Assembly (NCBI GenBank): GCA_005408345.1
Contig: SEMN01000171.1
Span: 496,001 to 560,000 of the forward strand
Reading direction: 5' to 3'
Length of the DNA: 64,000 nt
Origin: Macquaria australasica
Lineage: Eukaryota; Chordata; Actinopteri; Centrarchiformes; Percichthyidae
Positions 59,461 to 64,000 of this stretch are shown one piece after another. A program made the position numbers and the translations under genes. Each line of letters begins with the position of its first letter. Position 1 is the first letter of the stretch. The notes beneath the pieces are model-generated. The model ran no database searches. It saw only the letters and a program-made list of their open reading frames with translations, and had not been told where the DNA came from.

Positions 59461-61053
59461 TGAAACAACCTGTTTATGATTTCCTGACAAACAACCAGGC
59501 AAGGACACGGCCATGAAAGGGGGAATTTCTGGATGAATAGTTGGGTCAGTAATGCATGCCAGATTGACATCAGAGGCCACGGTTTGCATCCTGCCTCCTA
59601 CCAACTGTAGGCTAAGCGTTGGTTCCTTTTAACCATGACCACAATCTTCCCCTAACCGTAACCAAATAGTTTTAGTTGCCTCAACACAACCAAACCTTAC
59701 CACATGGTGACTGATCAGAAAATGCTTTAATCAATCACTTTTGGAATGGTCATATTAAAATCGTTGTAGAAGACAATGAAAAAAACATCTCACAGTGTTG
59801 GCTCTAACCTTTTAGCAGACCCACCTTCACATAAAACACCACAGTACTGTGATGATAAGGGATGGCATTTCCAGTTTTACAATGTCTCAGGCATTCATTC
59901 TTCTTCGGTCTATGTCTTCTTGTGGTTCTGGTGGTGCAGCACAAAGCTCATCCATACCCTGCAGCTTCTGTATGTATAATCCCATCTTTGCCTGCACTGT
60001 TTAGCATCGCTCCATCAACACCCAGAGAGTGAACCTTCAATTATATCTTTGACCAACACACACAGCCAGTACTCATCACTGGAAGCCAGCCACATCCACA
60101 TGGAATGGAAATATGGTAAGAATCAAGTCTTTTTGTCTGGAAAATTTCCTAAATTTTACTCCCTCTGCCTCTCCTTGGCGTCTTCCCACTTTCCCACTCC
60201 AGCTCTGTGTGTGTGATATTATGAAGAACAGATTTTCCAGAAAGGAAATGAAAGGGCTTGTTAGCAGAGGAGAGAGAGGGAGAGAAAGAGAGAGAGAGAG
60301 AAATCAGAGGGCCAGTGTTGAAGCTGACAACAGCCCAGTCTCCCAGCACCATCAACCGACCCACCCAGCAGCTAGCCAGCCTTCACAGGGCCGCATAAAT
60401 CCACATGCAGGTCACATTACTGCTCGCCTTCATCAGTGTTTACTGGCATGTTAAAGATTGTAATAACATCGGTCAGGACAGAGATTTTTAATTTAGATGT
60501 TTTTTTTAAGGGTTTGTGACCCAGCTGTGGCGAGGGGAGAAATAGTCAGAAAGAGACAGATGCTGGCACAGAGGCAGAGAGGTGTAACCACATTTGGACT
60601 GAGATGAGAACGGAGGCCTGCGAGGTCATGCTCTATAAACACTCTTCAAATCAGGATGCTAGACTTTTGTTATACACACTAGGTTCAGTCAACAATTTGT
60701 GCATGTCTTCATGTTTTCAGTGGTCATTTGAGTTAAAATAATAAAAGCCGTTTGAGTCATGACAGTAAACATTCAGCTGCAGCAAGAAAATAACCCACAA
60801 AAACAACAGGCAAATCAGAATTTCCCCTTTTTACAATCGCCAACCTCTCTCTCTCTCTCGTGCTTTAATGTCTGTGTAAAGGCTTGCACTGAAACACGGT
60901 TTGTCAGTGTATTTTCTTTGGGTAGCGGGCCATACCTCTGCTTAACTTAGATATATTGGATTTTGATCAAATACTTGAAAAGTGGCACAAGGACTATGTG
61001 CTTATTTAAACTGTAATGTTGAATACACAAATCAGACTGGGCGCTGTGATAAG

Positions 61054-61054
<1 letters not shown>
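59461..61054. other. intergenic, nothing else recognised
   Basis: Contains one short repeat (59627-59700), a GA-rich run at 60265-60302 and a CT run at 60847-60860. No gene is seen. Confidence 0.55.
59627..59700 (+). repeat. short repeat 'TTTTAACCATGACCACAATC'
   Basis: Third copy of the sequence at 34155 and 34713, continuing CCTAACCGTAACC and AACCAAACCTTACC. It again lies within 200 bp of the same short interspersed element. Confidence 0.7.
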
Positions 61055-61127
<73 letters not shown>

Positions 61128-61137
61128 GCACACACAC
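61055..61137. repeat. (CA)n microsatellite, about 83 bp
   Basis: CA run with one GCGC interruption near 61125. Confidence 0.98.
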
Positions 61138-61422
61138 TTCCCTCTGCCCTATAGATTGTTGCTGGGCTGAGGCTTGAAGAGCCTTGCCTTGTTCAAGGTT
61201 ATACACCCACTGTTCTGTTCCACTGAGCTGTGTAACCATAACAGTTTAATGACATGCTATTACAGGGCTATCACACTTACAGCATCATGTTAACACCACA
61301 ACCACTGCCTCAGTCCCACACAGACAGTAGGCTATATCAGATTTAGGCCCTAATCCTACTCATTTGGCCCATTGTTTTGTACTTTCACACAGACTTTCAT
61401 TCTTCCCTTTTCTTCTTTTTCC

Positions 61423-61504
<82 letters not shown>
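61423..61504. repeat. (CTTT)20 microsatellite
   Basis: About twenty tandem CTTT tetranucleotides; strictly polypyrimidine on the + strand. The 'FLSFFLSF' peptide across it is an artefact. Confidence 0.97.
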
Positions 61505-61522
61505 ACTACTTAATTTCTTCAT

Positions 61523-62046
61523 CACTATGGTGGAAAATAACTAATATATTTGTTCAAGTATGGTACTTGTTTACAATTCTTTACTTGAAAATTTCAGTTT
61601 ATTCCTCTTTTCCACTACATTTTAGAGGCAAACCTTTTTTCTCTTTTTCTCCACTGCTTTTATTTGACTTATTTTGCAGATTAATGTTTAAAACCTATTG
61701 TACAATGACTATATGAAATAAAATGCATTGTTATACAGTACATTCATGTGCCCAACGGTATATAAAATAATAAAAATGTATTCCACCTCGACCAACTACA
61801 GTATTACGATGCTGTTGTCACTTCAGTAATCCATCAGTAATAATAATACAATAACATAAGATATAATAATATAATACTGACAGGGGCCATTTTGCATAAT
61901 GAGTCCTTTTATATTTGATACTTTTACTACATTTTTGTAATAATAATGCTGTACAAGTAAAACTTCAAAGGCAGGACTTTTACTTGTAACGGAGTATTTG
62001 TGCATTGTGGCATAATAAAGTAACTGAATACTTATTCCACCACTGC
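61523..62046. mobile_element. hAT-like non-autonomous element (MITE), about 524 bp
   Basis: The right end reads GAATACTTATTCCACCACTG and the left end CACTATGGTGGAAAATAAC, imperfect inverted ends like those of the 10.3-kb element. TTCTTCAT occurs immediately before (61515-61522) and at 62047-62054 after it, an 8-bp duplication as in hAT insertions. The interior carries CAAGTATGGTACTTG, TACAAGTAAAACTTC and TTACTTGTAACGGAG. No coding capacity. Confidence 0.75.
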
Positions 62047-62541
62047 TTCTTCATCATTCAGACGCAGCATATCTCCTTTCTCAGCTTCATCATCAAAACA
62101 GCAAAAGACAAAATATTTCTTGTGTAGTCTGGTGTGCCCAACAAACAAAGCTGGTCTGACTTGTTTATTCTGATGCATTAAACCTGACCCTCAGAATCGG
62201 CCACAACACCAAACCCGTGCCAACCCTCGAAGCAGAACTAGTCACTTCTGATTTATTTCATATTTCCATTTGATTGGGGGCTGTTTTGGGGTAATCAGGC
62301 TCTGACAGTGGGCCCTGTGCTGTGGCTGAGCTGTTTACATAGCTCTGCTGGAGACATGTTGACACTGAGGAGGGCTGAGACGAAGAGCCGAGCTGCTCTC
62401 AAGGTCTGGACACTATTTGGATCTGTGTTGGCCTGTTGTGGTGAAGGACACGCCAACCAGGGCAAAAAAAGGGGGCACAAACAGGTTGGACAAAGGATGA
62501 GGAAATTAGAGTGGAATTAAGTAGAATATTATATTTAACAG
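62047..62541. other. intergenic, nothing recognised
   Basis: No gene or repeat recognised. Confidence 0.5.
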
Positions 62542-62760
62542 TGTTAAAGGAAAAATCCACCCTAATCTAATTTAAACACTTCTAATAGCAGCCACTTGTG
62601 AGTGCTTTGTATTTCTTGGCCCATTTTGTGGTTTGGTGGTGCACTGTTATTCTTCCCACCAATAAGTAGATAGAGTCTGATTACAGAAGCAAGTTTAATC
62701 ATGTTAAAACATCAACATTACACATCAGAATTTGGTGTCAAGAACAGTCATGCAGGAAAA
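62542..62760. mobile_element. possible MITE fragment
   Basis: GTGTTAAAGGAAAAATCCAC is a sequence I recognise at the ends of fish MITEs. It is followed by AACACTTCTAATAGCAGCC and TTTGGTGGTGCACTG. A matching second end was not found, so the boundary is a guess. Confidence 0.35.
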
Positions 62761-64000
62761 ATGCTATCAGAAAGAGGCATTCTCAACCAAAAAATGAGCT
62801 CACTCATGGGCCGCACAGGACTGGAGAAAACTATAAAAACCACACATAACTAATGAATAAACATCTTACTGTCCTTGATGTTACTCGCAGGATTCATTTC
62901 TGAAAAAGTGTCCTCACCTGCCAGAAAATTAAATGCCAAATGTACGACCGCAACAAGTTCCAAAAAGTAAAATTCCTGAGATAGAACATACAGCTGTAGC
63001 TGTCACACAAGCGTCTCCTCTTTTCCTCAACAGTAAAAAGACCCCAGCAGAAAAAGTCAACAGCCCCCTCTGCACCTGCTCTAGCAGAAGGCCCCGGGTC
63101 ACTGACTGGAGAACAGAGAGACAAAAAGACATGTTTGTGAACTTTTCAGTGCGAGCGAGTGGAATATTGAACTTTTTCACATTGAGTTGCCTCTAAAAAC
63201 CTGAAAAGTTTGGAGAGCCTAATCAATTTACCAAAAGGTTTTTGTTTGACTGCAGAGCAAGAGTCAAATCTTTGAAAAGCAGAGGCTGACATCCTTGAAA
63301 AAAAAAAAAACAACCAAAAAAACAAAACAAAACAAAAAAAAAAACGGCATGCACTGAACCCACGCCTTTGTATTCTTTTGGTCTTTGTTTGTAGAAGGTT
63401 CGTACATGGAGGAGGAGGTAGTTGGCTCTGAGTATCAACCTCAAGTAATATCACACACGCATGCACGCACGCACGCACACACATTTGTTCAGTCTTTAGA
63501 AGAAATGTATAATGCTGTTAGATATTATTTTAAGTCGAGGTACTGATTTCAATGCCAAATGTCAAATCAGATGTATGACTAGGAGGGTTTTTTATGCTAA
63601 TAAGGTGGTTAATATTCTGATGATATGTCTACATGAAGCCTGAGTGTGTTTTAATATCCCAGAGAAGGTGTGTGTGTGTGTGTCTACCTCCACATAGAGA
63701 CGGCTATGGTGCACCCAGGGGCGAGCCAACGCACTAGCTAGCCTGTGTCGGCTCGACTGGAGCGCCTTGCATGTTTTACCGCAGGAAGTAACACAAAAGA
63801 GCAGCAGGAATGTTTATGAACACCTCAATCCCTGAGGACCTGCGGGCTGACCTGATTATCGCCTGTCTGTAATTCCACAGTCGGCAAGGTGCTGCTGCTC
63901 CTGGAGGGGTTTGAAGGGTGTGAGTGTGTGTGTATTCCATCACTGATAGGTATCATTAAACATCATTAGAGGGTTGGAAGAGTCTCAAGCTGCTTTGGTT
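62761..64000. other. intergenic, nothing recognised
   Basis: A-rich run at 63298-63345 and short CA/GT runs near 63455-63482 and 63668-63682. No exon or gene is recognised before the window ends. Confidence 0.55.

Overview
The window is eukaryotic and almost certainly from a percomorph-type teleost fish. It has introns and long (AC)n/(GT)n microsatellites, and it carries several interspersed repeat families that I recognise as common in spiny-rayed fish. There is no bacterial or viral gene organisation. Species cannot be named from the sequence alone.

The only gene I can support is the 3' end of shox2 (short stature homeobox 2, a paired-class homeodomain transcription factor) on the + strand. 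Three coding exons are visible. They are 2500-2557 (end of homeodomain helix 3), 2889-2977 (a conserved linker of 89 bp) and 3882-4175 (proline/alanine-rich activation region plus the C-terminal OAR motif and stop). The 5' exons lie upstream of the window, so bases 1-2499 are intron. The intron after the 89-bp exon has a GC instead of a GT donor. The last exon has two in-frame acceptors 36 nt apart that would give isoforms with or without a 12-residue insert. A 3'UTR of about 1.3 kb follows, with a likely polyadenylation signal at 5472.

From about 5.5 kb to 64 kb there is no convincing gene. The reading frames there are short, unspliced and driven by low complexity. This fits established knowledge that Shox2 in vertebrates is followed by a gene desert holding limb, heart and craniofacial enhancers. 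Several stretches look like conserved non-coding elements: few simple repeats, and dense homeodomain TAAT cores, octamer, SOX, Meis/Pbx and E-box motifs. They lie near 14.8, 17.0, 20, 22.1, 25, 31.7, 42.5, 43.5-44.0, 46.1, 47.9 and 52.3 kb. I could not test conservation, so these are candidates only.

The rest is repeat-shaped. There are four copies of a palindromic fold-back element (13.1, 23.7, 26.7 and 53.4 kb) and two elements with hAT-like 8-bp flanking repeats (10.3 and 61.5 kb). Three copies of a family with reiterated internal modules occur (29.9, 39.2 and 40.7 kb, the last two inverted), as do three copies of another short element (18.3, 34.2 and 58.9 kb). There is also a cluster of ~90-bp modules at 44.6-45.2 kb, a putative LTR fragment at 18.0-18.3 kb, and about 17 microsatellites. 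I found no undescribed biological system. The most useful leads are the shox2 splice features, the candidate enhancers, and the structure of the repeat families.
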